A stretch of DNA of 64,000 bases from an uncultured beta proteobacterium (GTDB lineage: Bacteria > Pseudomonadota > Gammaproteobacteria > Burkholderiales > Rhodocyclaceae): NCBI GenBank assembly GCA_903886975.1, contig CAISOB010000013.1, positions 1 through 64,000 of the forward strand. Direction: 5' to 3'. Each line of letters opens with the position of its first letter. Position 1 is the first letter of the stretch. Below the pieces are notes generated by a model. The model made no database searches, was not told where the DNA came from, and saw only the letters and a list, made by a program, of their open reading frames with translations. This document shows, piece by piece, positions 53,683 to 63,077 of the stretch. Position numbers and translations under genes: made by a program.

Positions 53683-56600
53683 ATGAACTGGAATTTGTTT
53701 CAGTGGCATTCGCTCAAAGCGAGGACCACCCTGACGACGCTCGGCATCTTTGTGTTGAGCTTGTGGGCCTTGTCTTTCTACGCCAGCCGGATGCTGCGCC
53801 AGGACATGGAGCGCCTGCTCGGCGAACAGCAGTTTTCCACCGTCGCACTGCTTGCCGCGCAAATCAATCGCGAGCTTGAAAACCGGATTGAAGCCCTCGA
53901 GAAAGTGGCCGACGTGGCCGCGCAAGCGATGCGCAAGGGCCCGGAAGCCACGCAGGATTTCATCAGGCAGCGTCTGACGCTGCAAATCCTCTTTAACGGC
54001 GGCCTGAGCGTATTTGGCGCTGACGGCACGACAATCGCCGATTTCCCCTTGTCTGCCGGACGCCTTGGCGGTACCGCGGACGGTGATGTTCTCGTATCGG
54101 TGCTCAAGCAGGGCAAATCATCGATCGGCCAACCGGTACTTGACAGTATGCTGAAGAGTCCGGTGTTCAGGGCAACGGTGCCGCTGCGCAACGAAGCGGG
54201 TGAGATCGTCGGCGCACTCTCGGGCGTGACCAGCCTGGGCACCCCGAATTTTCTCGACCAGATCACCGAGAACACTTACGGCAAGACCGGCGGTTATCTG
54301 CTCATCGCACCTGCGTACCGGCTGATCGTCACCGCGACCGACAAGAGCCGCATCATGGAAAAGGTGGACTCCGCCGGCATGAGCCCCTTGATCAATCGCT
54401 TCTTCGAGGGTTATGAAGGCTCGGGCGTAACGGTCAATCCACGCGGCGTCGAAGTGCTGGACGCGGCCAAGGGGATCCCGGTAGCCGGCTGGTACGCGGT
54501 GGCTTCACTGCCGACGACGGAAGCCTTTGCCCCGATTCGTGACATGCAGCAGCGCATGCTGCTGGCGACCTTGTTCCTGACGCTGTTGGCGGGCGCGCTG
54601 AGCTGGTGGCTGCTGCGGCGCCAGCTTTCGCCGCTGCTGACCACCGTCGAGACGCTGGCCCGGATGGCGGACACCCGGCAGCCTTTGCAGGCCCTGCCCG
54701 TGAATCATCAGGACGAAATCGGGCAGCTTATCGGCGGCTTCAACCGATTGCTGAAAGCGCTGGGACAGCGTGAAGCTTTGCTCAACCAGGTCCTCGATAC
54801 GTCCAGCGTGGCGATTTTCCTGGTCGATCCGCACGGGCGTATCACGCAAGGCAATCAGCGCATGGCCGAGATGTTCGGGTACCGGCCCGACGAGTTGGCA
54901 GGTATGGAATACGTCGCCCTGGTTCACCCTTTGGAACGCGAGGTCGCGCGCGAGCGGATGCTGGCCTTATTGAACAGCAAGCTGCCGCTGGTCGATATGG
55001 ACCGACTCTACTGGCGTGCCGACCACAGCGAATTCTGGGGCCACCTGACCGGCCGGCGTTTCCACGACGCCGCCGGCGAGTCCAGCGGCCTGGTCGGCGT
55101 CATCGCCGACATCAGCGTGCGCAAAGAAGCCGAGCAGTCGCTGCTCAAGAGCAAGACGCAGTACGACAACCTCGTGTCGAAGATTCCCGTCGGCATTTAC
55201 ACACTGCGCAGTACGTCGGCCGAGTATCGCGCCCTCGACTACGCCAGTCCGCGCATGGCCGAAATTCTCGGGATGAGCCGGGAAAACCTGCTCGCCGACG
55301 CCGAGGCAATCCTCAGCGTAATTCACCCCGATGACCTGGCGGGCTTTATCGAAGCCGATCAGCGCGCGCTGCGCCAGCAGCAGCCCTTTGACTGGACGGG
55401 GCGCGTCCTGGCCGACTCGGGGGTCAAGTGGCTGCACATCACGTCCATGCCGGAAATTCTGGGCAATGACGACGTCCTTTGGCACGGCCTGATCGTCGAT
55501 GTCAGCGAGCGCGTGCAGGCCGAAGAAGAACTCCATCTTGCCGCCAGCGTCTTTACGCATGCGCGCGAGGGCATCCTGATTACCGCCGCCGACGGGACGA
55601 TCATCGACGTCAATGGCTCATTCACGCGCATCACCGGCTATCGCCGCGAGGAGATCCTCGGCAATGATCCGCGCCTGCTGAGTTCGGGCCGCCACGACAA
55701 GGCATTCTTCGCCGCGCTCTGGCAGGAGGTGAGCGAGAAGGGGTTCTGGCATGGCGAAATATGGAACCGGCGCAAGAGCGGCGAAATATTCGCCACGATG
55801 CAAACGATCAGCGCGGTGCGCGACGAACTCGGCCACACGCGCCAGTACGTCGGTCTCTTCTCCGACATCACGGCGCTCAAGACGCATGAAAAACAGCTCG
55901 AGCACATGGCCCACTACGACGTGCTGACGACGCTGCCCAATCGCGTACTGCTCGCTTCCCGCCTGCATCAAGCCATGGCGCAGGCGAAGCGGCGCAAGCA
56001 GCGGCTGGCGGTCGTCTATCTCGACCTCGACGGCTTCAAGGCGATCAACGACCAATATGGGCACAAGACCGGCGACCAGTTGTTGATGGCCCTGGCGACG
56101 CGCATGCAGCGGACATTGCGCGAAGGCGATACGCTGGCTCGCCTCGGCGGCGATGAATTCGTCGCCGTTCTCTTCGACCTCGACAATGCCGCGGCCTGCG
56201 TTCCGATGCTCAATCGTCTGCTCGTTGCCGCCGCCGAAGCGGTGACTATCGAAAATTTCAACCTGCAGGTCTCGGCGAGCCTCGGGGTGACCTTCTATCC
56301 GCAGGCCGAAGAAGTCGATGCCGACCAGCTCTTGCGCCAGTCCGACCAGGCCATGTACCAGGCCAAACTCGCCGGCAAAAACCGCTACCACATTTTCGAC
56401 GCCGACCAGGACCGCAGCGTCCGCGGCCACCATGAAGGTCTCGAGCAGATCCGCCGCGCGTTGACCGCGCGCGAGTTCGTTTTGTACTACCAACCCAAGG
56501 TCAATATGCGGACAGGCACGGTGATCGGCGCCGAGGCGCTGATTCGCTGGCAACATCCGGATCGCGGCCTGTTATTGCCGGCGGTATTTCTGCCGGTGAT

Positions 56601-57579
56601 GGAAAATCATCCGCTGGCGATCGAGACTGGCGAGTGGGTGATCGCTACGGCCTTGCGCCAGATCGAGCGATGGCGTGACGCCGGCATGGCGATGCCGGTC
56701 AGCGTCAACGTCGGTGCGCACCAGCTGCAGCAGGCCGATTTCGTCGAGCGTTTGCAGGCGCTGCTTCTCGCGCATCCGGGCGTGCGGCCGGGCGACCTGG
56801 CGCTCGAGGTTCTCGAAACCAGTGCCCTCGAAGACCTGGCGCGCGTCTCGCAAATCATCGAAGCCTGCCGCGGCATCGGGGTGAGCTTCTCGCTCGACGA
56901 TTTCGGCACCGGCTATTCGTCGCTGACTTACCTGAAACGCCTGCAGGTTACGCAGCTCAAGATCGACCAGAGTTTCGTTCGCGAGATGCTCGACGATCCG
57001 GACGACCTGGCCATTCTCGGCGGCGTCCTCAGCCTGGCCACCGCCTTCCGCCGCCAGGTCATCGCCGAAGGCGTCGAGACCGTGGCGCACGGCACAATGC
57101 TGCTGCAACTGGGCTGCGAACTGGCGCAGGGCTATGGCATCGCGCGTCCCATGCCGGCGTCGGAATTTCCCGGCTGGGCGCAGGCCTGGCGCCCAGCGTC
57201 AGCCTGGAGCAAGCTGCCGGCGGTCAATCGCGACGATTTGCCGCTGCTCTTCGCCGGCGTCGAGCACCGCGCCTGGATCGTTGCCATCGAGGCATTCCTG
57301 CGCGGCGAGCGCAATTCGCTGCCGCTGATTCATCATCAATGCCGTTTTGGCGAGTGGCTGGAGAGCGACGGCAAGCTTCGCCATGGCGGGCGGCCCGCGT
57401 TTCTGGCCATCGGACCGACGCACCGGCAGATGCACGGCCTGGCGGCGGAAATATGCCAGTTGCAGATGAGCGGTCACAGTGCCGACGCGGCAGTCGGGCT
57501 TGCCGAGCTGCATGGCCTGCGCGATGGACTGCTCGCGCAGCTGCAAGCGCTCGTGCGGGAAAACCAGCGGCAAGTCTGA
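53683..57579 (+). CDS. Membrane CACHE-HAMP-PAS-GGDEF-EAL protein with C-terminal CZB zinc-binding domain
   Basis: A 1298-residue c-di-GMP enzyme. TM1 (about 13-32) and TM2 (about 286-306) flank a periplasmic dCACHE-type sensor. HAMP (about 308-360) and three PAS domains follow (about 365-480, 490-605, 615-730). The GGDEF domain has REGDTLARLGGDEF near 812-825, with both inhibitory and active sites. The EAL domain has EALIRW near 950, LEVLET, DDFGTGYSSL near 1070, LKIDQSF and AEGVET, all intact, so synthesis and breakdown are both possible. The C-terminus (about 1190-1290) has H1195, C1220 (HHQCRFGEW), H1247 and H1251 (THRQMH), the full zinc set of a CZB domain. Zinc could control the enzyme. 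Confidence 0.93.
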   Translation: MNWNLFQWHSLKARTTLTTLGIFVLSLWALSFYASRMLRQDMERLLGEQQFSTVALLAAQINRELENRIEALEKVADVAAQAMRKGPEATQDFIRQRLTLQILFNGGLSVFGADGTTIADFPLSAGRLGGTADGDVLVSVLKQGKSSIGQPVLDSMLKSPVFRATVPLRNEAGEIVGALSGVTSLGTPNFLDQITENTYGKTGGYLLIAPAYRLIVTATDKSRIMEKVDSAGMSPLINRFFEGYEGSGVTVNPRGVEVLDAAKGIPVAGWYAVASLPTTEAFAPIRDMQQRMLLATLFLTLLAGALSWWLLRRQLSPLLTTVETLARMADTRQPLQALPVNHQDEIGQLIGGFNRLLKALGQREALLNQVLDTSSVAIFLVDPHGRITQGNQRMAEMFGYRPDELAGMEYVALVHPLEREVARERMLALLNSKLPLVDMDRLYWRADHSEFWGHLTGRRFHDAAGESSGLVGVIADISVRKEAEQSLLKSKTQYDNLVSKIPVGIYTLRSTSAEYRALDYASPRMAEILGMSRENLLADAEAILSVIHPDDLAGFIEADQRALRQQQPFDWTGRVLADSGVKWLHITSMPEILGNDDVLWHGLIVDVSERVQAEEELHLAASVFTHAREGILITAADGTIIDVNGSFTRITGYRREEILGNDPRLLSSGRHDKAFFAALWQEVSEKGFWHGEIWNRRKSGEIFATMQTISAVRDELGHTRQYVGLFSDITALKTHEKQLEHMAHYDVLTTLPNRVLLASRLHQAMAQAKRRKQRLAVVYLDLDGFKAINDQYGHKTGDQLLMALATRMQRTLREGDTLARLGGDEFVAVLFDLDNAAACVPMLNRLLVAAAEAVTIENFNLQVSASLGVTFYPQAEEVDADQLLRQSDQAMYQAKLAGKNRYHIFDADQDRSVRGHHEGLEQIRRALTAREFVLYYQPKVNMRTGTVIGAEALIRWQHPDRGLLLPAVFLPVMENHPLAIETGEWVIATALRQIERWRDAGMAMPVSVNVGAHQLQQADFVERLQALLLAHPGVRPGDLALEVLETSALEDLARVSQIIEACRGIGVSFSLDDFGTGYSSLTYLKRLQVTQLKIDQSFVREMLDDPDDLAILGGVLSLATAFRRQVIAEGVETVAHGTMLLQLGCELAQGYGIARPMPASEFPGWAQAWRPASAWSKLPAVNRDDLPLLFAGVEHRAWIVAIEAFLRGERNSLPLIHHQCRFGEWLESDGKLRHGGRPAFLAIGPTHRQMHGLAAEICQLQMSGHSADAAVGLAELHGLRDGLLAQLQALVRENQRQV

Positions 57580-57612
57580 CCATAGTCCTGGCGCGGGAAT
57601 CATGGCGCCACC

Positions 57613-57641
57613 TTGGATACGGTCCGCGTTTTGCCTATAAT
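57613..57641 (+). promoter_or_regulatory. Sigma-70 promoter for the cyclopropane fatty acid synthase gene
   Basis: TTGGAT (57613-57618) and a perfect TATAAT (57636-57641) are separated by exactly 17 bp, leaving a leader of about 125 bases before the cfa ATG. The leader contains a GGCGGAGG ribosome site eight bases before the start. Confidence 0.7.
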
Positions 57642-57771
57642 GCTATGGGGTTATGACGGCACGCTGGTCACTTTGCGGCCTGGGCCTACCGGGCAATTTG
57701 GACTCGAATTTCCTGCCGCACCCCGACGCTCGATCGAGTGAGCGAGCCCTCAACGGGGCGGAGGATGTCGC

Positions 57772-58953
57772 ATGAAATCGTTGTCGCTTTTTTCCGTAAA
57801 GCGCTCGGTGCGGCGCAGTTCGGCTGGCCGGCGCGCGGCAGTGCCGCCGGCGTTGCAGACCCTGGCCGCTGCCGCCGGATTTCGCTTTGACGGTGACGCC
57901 CCCTGGGATATCCGGGTGGCCGACGCGCGGCTCTACCAGCGGGTGCTGCTCAAGGGCTCGCTCGGCTTTGGCGAAAGCTATATGGAAGGCTGGTGGGAGT
58001 GCGAGCGCCTCGATCAGCTCTTCCATCGCTTGCTCAGCGTCGAGGCCGATCAGACCATCGCCCGCTGGACCTACCTTAAGGCTTTTGCCGAGGCGCTGCG
58101 CCAGGCCCTCTTCAACCCGCAGTCGAGCCAGCGCGCCTATGTCGTCGCCGAACGCCACTACGACCTTGGCAACGACATCTTCGAGACCATGCTCGATTCG
58201 ACCTTGAGCTATTCGTGCGCCTACTGGCAGCGCGCCCAGACCCTGGAAGAGGCCCAGCGCGACAAGCTCGACATGATCTGCCGCAAGCTCGACCTGAAGG
58301 CCGGCGAGCGCCTGCTCGACATCGGCTGCGGCTGGGGGGGCCTGGCCCAGCATGCGGCCCGCCATTACGGCGCCCACGTGCTCGGCATCACCGTCTCGAA
58401 GGAACAGCAGGCGCTGGCCCGCGAGCGCTGCGCCGGCTTGCCGGTGGACATCGAGCTGATGGACTACCGCGAGCTGACGGGCCAGTTCGACAAGCTCGTC
58501 TCGGTCGGCATGTTCGAGCATGTCGGCGTGCGCAACTACCCGGCCTTCTTCGCCATCGCCGAGCGCCTGCTGAAAGATCAGGGCCTCTTTCTCCTGCATA
58601 CCATCGGCAGCTACCGGCCGAGCCGCCGGGTCGATCCGTGGATCAACAAGTACGTCTTCCCGAACGGGCAGTTGCCGGCGGCGGCGCAGATCGCCAACAA
58701 CGTCGAAGACCGCTTCCTGATCGAGGACTGGCACAGCTTCGGCGCCGACTACGACCGCACGCTGATGGCCTGGTGGGAGAATTTCGCCGCCGGCTGGCCG
58801 CGCCTCGAGCAGAAGTACGGCCCGCGCTTCTACCGCATGTGGAAGTACTACCTGATGTGCTGCGCCGGCTTCTTCCGCTCCCGCCAGGGCCAACTCTGGC
58901 AACTCGTCCTCGCCAAGCGGGCGAGAAACGCGGTCTATTGCCCGGCACGCTGA
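57772..58953 (+). CDS. cfa: Cyclopropane-fatty-acyl-phospholipid synthase
   Basis: SAM-dependent enzyme that cyclopropanates double bonds of membrane phospholipid acyl chains, a stress and stationary-phase adaptation. The 393-residue protein has GSLGFGESYMEGWWECERLD in the N-terminal lipid-binding part, the transition HYDLGNDIFETMLDSTLSYS, the SAM motif LLDIGCGWGGLAQHA and VSVGMFEHVGVRNYP with catalytic residues. Length and order of motifs match E. coli Cfa. It would act on the unsaturated chains that the desaturase at 651-1814 could supply. It has its own promoter. Confidence 0.96.
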   Translation: MKSLSLFSVKRSVRRSSAGRRAAVPPALQTLAAAAGFRFDGDAPWDIRVADARLYQRVLLKGSLGFGESYMEGWWECERLDQLFHRLLSVEADQTIARWTYLKAFAEALRQALFNPQSSQRAYVVAERHYDLGNDIFETMLDSTLSYSCAYWQRAQTLEEAQRDKLDMICRKLDLKAGERLLDIGCGWGGLAQHAARHYGAHVLGITVSKEQQALARERCAGLPVDIELMDYRELTGQFDKLVSVGMFEHVGVRNYPAFFAIAERLLKDQGLFLLHTIGSYRPSRRVDPWINKYVFPNGQLPAAAQIANNVEDRFLIEDWHSFGADYDRTLMAWWENFAAGWPRLEQKYGPRFYRMWKYYLMCCAGFFRSRQGQLWQLVLAKRARNAVYCPAR

Positions 58954-59028
58954 CGCCGGTTCGAGTCGGGAACGCTCGGCGGCCAGCCGACTCTATAAGG
59001 GTCATTCCCTGCGAGTCCCGGAGGCCCT

Positions 59029-59532
59029 ATGCATCTTGACGGATCCTGTCATTGCGGCGCGGTCCGCTTCAGCGTCGAAGCGCCATCGCCCGTTCCCTTC
59101 ATGCACTGTCACTGTTCGATCTGCCGCAAGACGGCCGGCAGCGGCGGCTACGGAATCAATCTCGGCGCCGATTTCACGACCCTGAAGGTGCGCGGCAGGA
59201 AGCACATCGGCATCTATCATGCCGTTATGCGCGAAGCCGGCAAGCGCGCGACGCGCTCACCGGCCCGCCGGCATTTCTGCCTGAAATGCGGCAGCGCGCT
59301 GTGGCTGTGGGATCCGCGCTGGCCGGATCTCGTCCATCCGCACGCTTCGGCGATCGACACCGCATTGCCGAAACCGCCCGAAGTCGTCGAAGCCGCGCTC
59401 GACTATGCCGCGCCGTGGGCAGACACGACGCCCCGCCGCGGGCATCTGCATTACGGGCAATGGCCCGACGAATCGCTGGCCGACTGGCACAAGCGGCACG
59501 GCCTGTGGGACGGCCCCGCGGAACGCGCTTAA
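59029..59532 (+). CDS. GFA-family (glutathione-dependent formaldehyde-activating-like) protein
   Basis: A 167-residue zinc-binding protein. Cysteines in GSCHCGAVRF, MHCHCSICRKTAGSGG and FCLKCGSALWLWDPRW match the two zinc sites of the GFA/CENP-V fold. True formaldehyde activation is proven for few members, so the role is open. CCCGGAGG precedes the ATG. Its TAA stop shares the palindrome TTAA with the stop of the convergent gene at 59529. Confidence 0.88.
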   Translation: MHLDGSCHCGAVRFSVEAPSPVPFMHCHCSICRKTAGSGGYGINLGADFTTLKVRGRKHIGIYHAVMREAGKRATRSPARRHFCLKCGSALWLWDPRWPDLVHPHASAIDTALPKPPEVVEAALDYAAPWADTTPRRGHLHYGQWPDESLADWHKRHGLWDGPAERA

Positions 59533-59990
59533 TCGAGCATTCGCATGCGGTCGCGGCGACAGAACAATTTTGAGTTCTTGCCGTGAAAGGCGATTTCCGC
59601 GCCGGAAGACGAAACGAGTGTGGAATACTTGTCGGCCGGATTGCGCTTCTTGAAAGTTCCGCCGGCCGGCGCCGCGGCCGCCACCGCTTCGGCCAGTTGA
59701 TCGGGCGGCAGCGGAGAAACGATACCGACGAAGGAATAGCGCGTACTCCCGTCGCTGACGAAGACCTCGCTGAGCGGCGCGCCGAAGAGCTGGTCGGAGC
59801 TCTTGAACCAGAAAGCGCCCTGCTCACGCCGCGCCGGGGGCTTGATCTGGCTCAGGTAGTTGTAGAAGTATCCCGGTTCGGCAACGCTCAGGCACAGCAC
59901 CGCCATTCCGACGGTCGTCGAGAACGTCGAAAGCTGGGCCCAGGCGGTACCGGTGACGAAGAGCAGAACGCCGAATAAGTATTTAATCAT
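59529..59990 (-). CDS. Small secreted protein, unknown
   Basis: A 153-residue protein with a signal peptide (MIKYLFGVLLFVTGTAWA, cleavage after AWA). The mature part is beta-rich with QGAFWFKSSDQLFGAPLSEV and SFVGIVSPLPPDQLAEAVAA, and a basic end (CRRDRMRML). I recognise no family. It is convergent with the GFA gene and divergent from guaC, so it stands as a single transcription unit. Confidence 0.65.
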   Translation of the reverse strand: MIKYLFGVLLFVTGTAWAQLSTFSTTVGMAVLCLSVAEPGYFYNYLSQIKPPARREQGAFWFKSSDQLFGAPLSEVFVSDGSTRYSFVGIVSPLPPDQLAEAVAAAAPAGGTFKKRNPADKYSTLVSSSGAEIAFHGKNSKLFCRRDRMRMLD

Positions 59991-60074
59991 CGGCTATGGT
60001 TTATCCTTGAAAAAGCAATTTAACCACGAAGCGGCCCGGGATGAGCGAACTTCGGGCAAACAAAGGAAACGGCA

Positions 60075-61118
60075 ATGCGCATTGAACAAGACATGAAGCT
60101 CGATTTCAAGGATGTCCTGATACGCCCGAAGCGCTCGACGCTGACCTCGCGCTCGGAAGTCGATATCTCGCGCGATTTTGTTTTCCTGCACTCGCAGCGC
60201 AAATATCACGGCATCCCGATCATCGCCGCCAACATGGACGCCACCGGAACCGTCGAGATGGCGCGGGCGCTGGCCCGGCACGAGCTATCCGTGGCGCTGC
60301 ACAAGCATTACGAAGAAGCGCAGATTCTCGCCTTCTTCGCCGAGCAGGCAGGCCGCCGTCCCGGCGCCTTCTACTCGATGGGCATCATGCCGCCCGACTA
60401 CGAAAAGTTCCGCCGGGTGATGGATGCGGCGAATGGCGCCATTGAAAATGTCTGCGTCGACGTCGCCAACGGCTATACCAAATCCTTCGTCAGTTTCATT
60501 CTCAAATTGCGCGCCAATTACCCCGCCATCACGATCATGGCCGGCAACGTGGTGACCGGTGAAATGACCGAGGAACTGATTCTCGACGGCGTCGATATCG
60601 TCAAGGTCGGCATCGGCCCCGGCTCGGTGTGCACCACGCGCCGCATGTCCGGTGTCGGTTATCCGCAGCTCTCGGCGATCATCGAATGCGCGGACGCGGC
60701 GCACGGCCTGCGCGGCCTGATCTGCGCCGATGGCGGCTGCACCTCGCCGGGCGACCTGGCCAAGGCCTTCGGCGCCGGCGCCGATTTTGTGATGCTCGGC
60801 GGCATGCTGGCCGGGCACGACGAATGCGGTTCCGAAATCGTCGAGGAAGACGGCGTGCGCAAGATGCGCTTTTACGGGATGAGTTCGCGCGAAGCGATGA
60901 ACAAATACGCGGGCGGCGTTGCCGAATATCGCGCCTCCGAAGGCAAGGAAGTGCTGCTCGATTATCGCGGGCCGGTCGAAAATACGGTGCAGGAAATTCT
61001 CGGCGGCGTGCGCTCCGCCTGCACCTACGTCGGCGCGCGCAAGCTCAGGGAGCTGTCGAAATGCACGACCTTCATCCGGGTCAGCCAGCAATTGAACGAG
61101 GTGTTCGGACAGGCTTGA
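60075..61118 (+). CDS. guaC: GMP reductase
   Basis: Converts GMP to IMP with NADPH, returning guanine nucleotides to the pool. The 347 residues equal the E. coli length. [20 protein letters not shown] at the start, [20 protein letters not shown] with the catalytic Cys, [20 protein letters not shown] and YFGMSS-like [16 protein letters not shown] are typical. No CBS insert is present, which separates it from IMP dehydrogenase. AAAGGAAACGGCA precedes the ATG, a good ribosome site. Confidence 0.96.
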   Translation: MRIEQDMKLDFKDVLIRPKRSTLTSRSEVDISRDFVFLHSQRKYHGIPIIAANMDATGTVEMARALARHELSVALHKHYEEAQILAFFAEQAGRRPGAFYSMGIMPPDYEKFRRVMDAANGAIENVCVDVANGYTKSFVSFILKLRANYPAITIMAGNVVTGEMTEELILDGVDIVKVGIGPGSVCTTRRMSGVGYPQLSAIIECADAAHGLRGLICADGGCTSPGDLAKAFGAGADFVMLGGMLAGHDECGSEIVEEDGVRKMRFYGMSSREAMNKYAGGVAEYRASEGKEVLLDYRGPVENTVQEILGGVRSACTYVGARKLRELSKCTTFIRVSQQLNEVFGQA

Positions 61119-61135
61119 CCGCTTGCGATACCGCA

Positions 61136-61159
61136 GCCGCGCCCAGTGCCGGGCGCGGC
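61136..61159 (+). terminator. Hairpin after guaC
   Basis: A perfect 9 bp GC-rich stem, GCCGCGCCC / GGGCGCGGC, with a six-base loop lies 17 bases after the guaC stop and just before the convergent gene at 61177. It lacks a T-run, so it may be a weak or rho-assisted stop for both directions. Confidence 0.45.
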
Positions 61160-61176
61160 GAATCGGCGCTGGCCCG

Positions 61177-61935
61177 CTAGCGTATCGTTATGTAGTAATT
61201 CTTTTGCAATGCTTCTTTTGCGTGGCGCGAAACAGCCGAGGAGTTTGTGGTATTGGCGACCTCGGTTATCAGGGCGACATATTGGGGATCCTTGGAACTG
61301 CCCAGTGCTTTCACCAGCCAGGCGAAAGTATCCTGTGACTCGCGATCGCCATAATTGGACTGCTTCAACCGGCCACTCACCAAGCTGGCCAGAACGTCGA
61401 ACACGTCCTTGTCCTGCGTGGTGAAGTACACTCGCTTCGCGCCGATACGCTGCAGGAATATATCGTCCGAACGCAGCATGTTCAAGATGCGATTCGTATC
61501 ATCGCTGTATTTCGGATCAAAGGAGAAGCGGCCGGAAATGATGGGATTCCACTTCTGGTAGATCGGAAGGTCCTTCAGCGCGCCTTCGGCGTAGCGCCCA
61601 TAAACCGGGTCGCGAACATATCTTTGCAGCGTCGCGGCATACTTCTGCTGGCCGGAGTATCCCAAGGCGCGCATGTAGCGCGCCACTCGGTTCTTTTCCA
61701 TCTTGTCGTAGTTTCCGACGACGAAATCCGTTTGCAGGCGCTGCTCGATGATGTCGAAAAGTCGCGTATCCGACAAACCCTTCCACTCCAGCGTGTCCAC
61801 GGCGTCGGAATGAAAAACCGGATTGCTATTGCTGCTGAATATCTTCACGTATTGCTCAACATCTTCTTCAGGCGTCGCCGCAACGGACAGGTTGAAAAAA
61901 AGGAAGGACGCGATCAGAACGAAAAGGAAACGCAT
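61177..61935 (-). CDS. Secreted HEAT-like helical protein, unknown
   Basis: A 252-residue protein with a signal peptide (MRFLFVLIASFLFFNLSVAA). The mature part is a series of helices (DAVDTLEWKGLSDTRLFDII, VARYMRALGYSGQQKYAATL, TFAWLVKALGSSKDPQYVAL) whose spacing suggests HEAT/Armadillo-type repeats. No catalytic motif is visible; a periplasmic binding or scaffold role is possible. GAGGAGAAAG precedes the ATG. It is convergent with guaC. Confidence 0.7.
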   Translation of the reverse strand: MRFLFVLIASFLFFNLSVAATPEEDVEQYVKIFSSNSNPVFHSDAVDTLEWKGLSDTRLFDIIEQRLQTDFVVGNYDKMEKNRVARYMRALGYSGQQKYAATLQRYVRDPVYGRYAEGALKDLPIYQKWNPIISGRFSFDPKYSDDTNRILNMLRSDDIFLQRIGAKRVYFTTQDKDVFDVLASLVSGRLKQSNYGDRESQDTFAWLVKALGSSKDPQYVALITEVANTTNSSAVSRHAKEALQKNYYITIR

Positions 61936-62165
61936 TTCTTTCTCCTCTATTTATTGTTGTGAAAATAATTTCACGCCGGCTCGAGAAAGCTTTTGCATCA
62001 TGACGGCAATAGCGCGCGGTCGGCCAACCCGATATGACAAATCGGAGTGATTGCGCAGGTTAGCACTCGGCGGCGCAGGCTTCAAGCCTGAGTGCTGCGG
62101 GATGCGATATTCTTAAGCGCTTGTCGCGCGGCACGAGAGGGCTGTCCTTTTGCCGCGGATCGACA

Positions 62166-62538
62166 GAAGGTGGGAAGCCGGTCGTTAAGCCGGGTTCTGT
62201 CGTGGGCAACCATTCCTCTAGGCGCAGCGTTGCCGCTGCGCTCAAGCAGCCTACCCGGAAGCGGCGCGAGCCACGCCATGCGCTTCCCTATTTGGCCTTG
62301 CTTCAGATGGGGTTTGCCGTGCCGTCCGTGTCGCCACGTCCGCGGTGAGCTCTTACCTCGCCGTTTCACCCTTGCCGGCCCGAGTTGCCCCGAGCTTAGG
62401 CGGTCTACTCTCTGTTGCACTTTCCGTCACCTCACGGTGCCCGGCCGTTAGCCGGCATCTTGCTCTGCGAAGCCCGGACTTTCCTCTCGGCGCTAGGCTT
62501 GCGCCTTTTGCCCAGCGGTTGCCTGACCGACTTCCCGA
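62166..62538 (-). ncRNA. rnpB: RNase P RNA, bacterial class A
   Basis: The catalytic RNA that matures tRNA 5' ends. Read on the minus strand, the 5' GGGAAGTCGGTC (from 62536) pairs with 3' GACCGGCTTCCC (ending 62172) as helix P1. The near-universal GAGGAAAGTCCGGGCT lies at about 62471-62487 and GACAGAACCCGGCTTA at 62186-62201. AACCCCATCTGAAGCAAGGC and AAGGGTGAAACGGCGAGGTA also match conserved parts. The length of about 370 nt is typical. A TATAAT box sits upstream. Exact ends are estimated from helix P1. Confidence 0.95.
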
Positions 62539-62542
62539 GGCG

Positions 62543-62548
62543 ATTATA
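62543..62548 (-). promoter_or_regulatory. -10 box of the rnpB promoter
   Basis: TATAAT on the minus strand lies six to seven bases upstream of the predicted 5' end of RNase P RNA. The -35 region (about 62566-62571, CTGAGC) is weak and overlaps the end of the upstream lipoprotein gene. Confidence 0.65.
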
Positions 62549-62567
62549 CGCCCTCGCGCGGGCAGGC

Positions 62568-63050
62568 TCAGCTCGATGCGGGCGCAACAGTCTCCGGCGC
62601 CGCTGGCGAAGACGGTGCGGCCGGCGGCTCGACTTTGGGAGCGGCGACGAAAACGAGGGTGTCGTTGCGCATCTCGAAGTCGCCAAGCAGCGCGCCCATG
62701 CCGTCTTCCGGCGCCTTGTCGAGCGTCGCGAAGCCTTCGCAGCTGCGCGTCTCGGTGACGTACATACGGCCGTCTTGTTTCAGGATCCAGGCATTGTTGC
62801 CGGGCGAATAGACCTCGACCTTGGCGTCGAGGCCCGCTTCCGACATCGGATGCCGGCGCATGCAATCGGGCATGCGCGAAGCGACGATAGAATACTTCGC
62901 CGTCTTGTCCCAAGGGAAAGTCGTCACGCGGATCAGGCTCAGTGAATGCGCGCTGCCCTGGATCTCGACCGTCGCGCGCTGGTCGGAGCAGGCGGAAAGA
63001 AAAGGCAGGAGCAGCAGCAGGGCGGCAGGCGCACAGCGGGAACAATTCAC
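62568..63050 (-). CDS. Putative lipoprotein, unknown
   Basis: A 160-residue protein with a lipoprotein signal (ALLLLLPFLSACSDQ, lipobox LSAC). The mature part is beta-rich (VTTFPWDKTAKYSIVASRMP, VEVYSPGNNAWILKQDGRMY) with two or three cysteines (MPDCMRRHP, TRSCEGF) that could form a disulfide, and a low-complexity Pro/Ala/Ser tail. I recognise no family. It lies 27 bp after pyrC on the same strand and is followed by rnpB. Confidence 0.7.
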   Translation of the reverse strand: MNCSRCAPAALLLLLPFLSACSDQRATVEIQGSAHSLSLIRVTTFPWDKTAKYSIVASRMPDCMRRHPMSEAGLDAKVEVYSPGNNAWILKQDGRMYVTETRSCEGFATLDKAPEDGMGALLGDFEMRNDTLVFVAAPKVEPPAAPSSPAAPETVAPASS

Positions 63051-63077
63051 GAGGAACCCCCAATCATTAAATATGAA

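Noticed and set aside
53588..53686. 32-codon frame whose TGA overlaps the ATG of the large GGDEF-EAL gene
   Set aside because: The GGGAG sequence directly touches its ATG, too close to be a ribosome site; no other support.
62058..62100. Hairpin AGCACTC ... GAGTGCT downstream of rnpB as its terminator
   Set aside because: It has no U-run and lies about 70 bases past the predicted 3' end; pairing is partly shared with an inner stem, so its role is unclear.
62082..62451. Several open frames on both strands over 62.1-62.5 kb
   Set aside because: They overlap the RNase P RNA gene, whose conserved segments and helix P1 explain the sequence.
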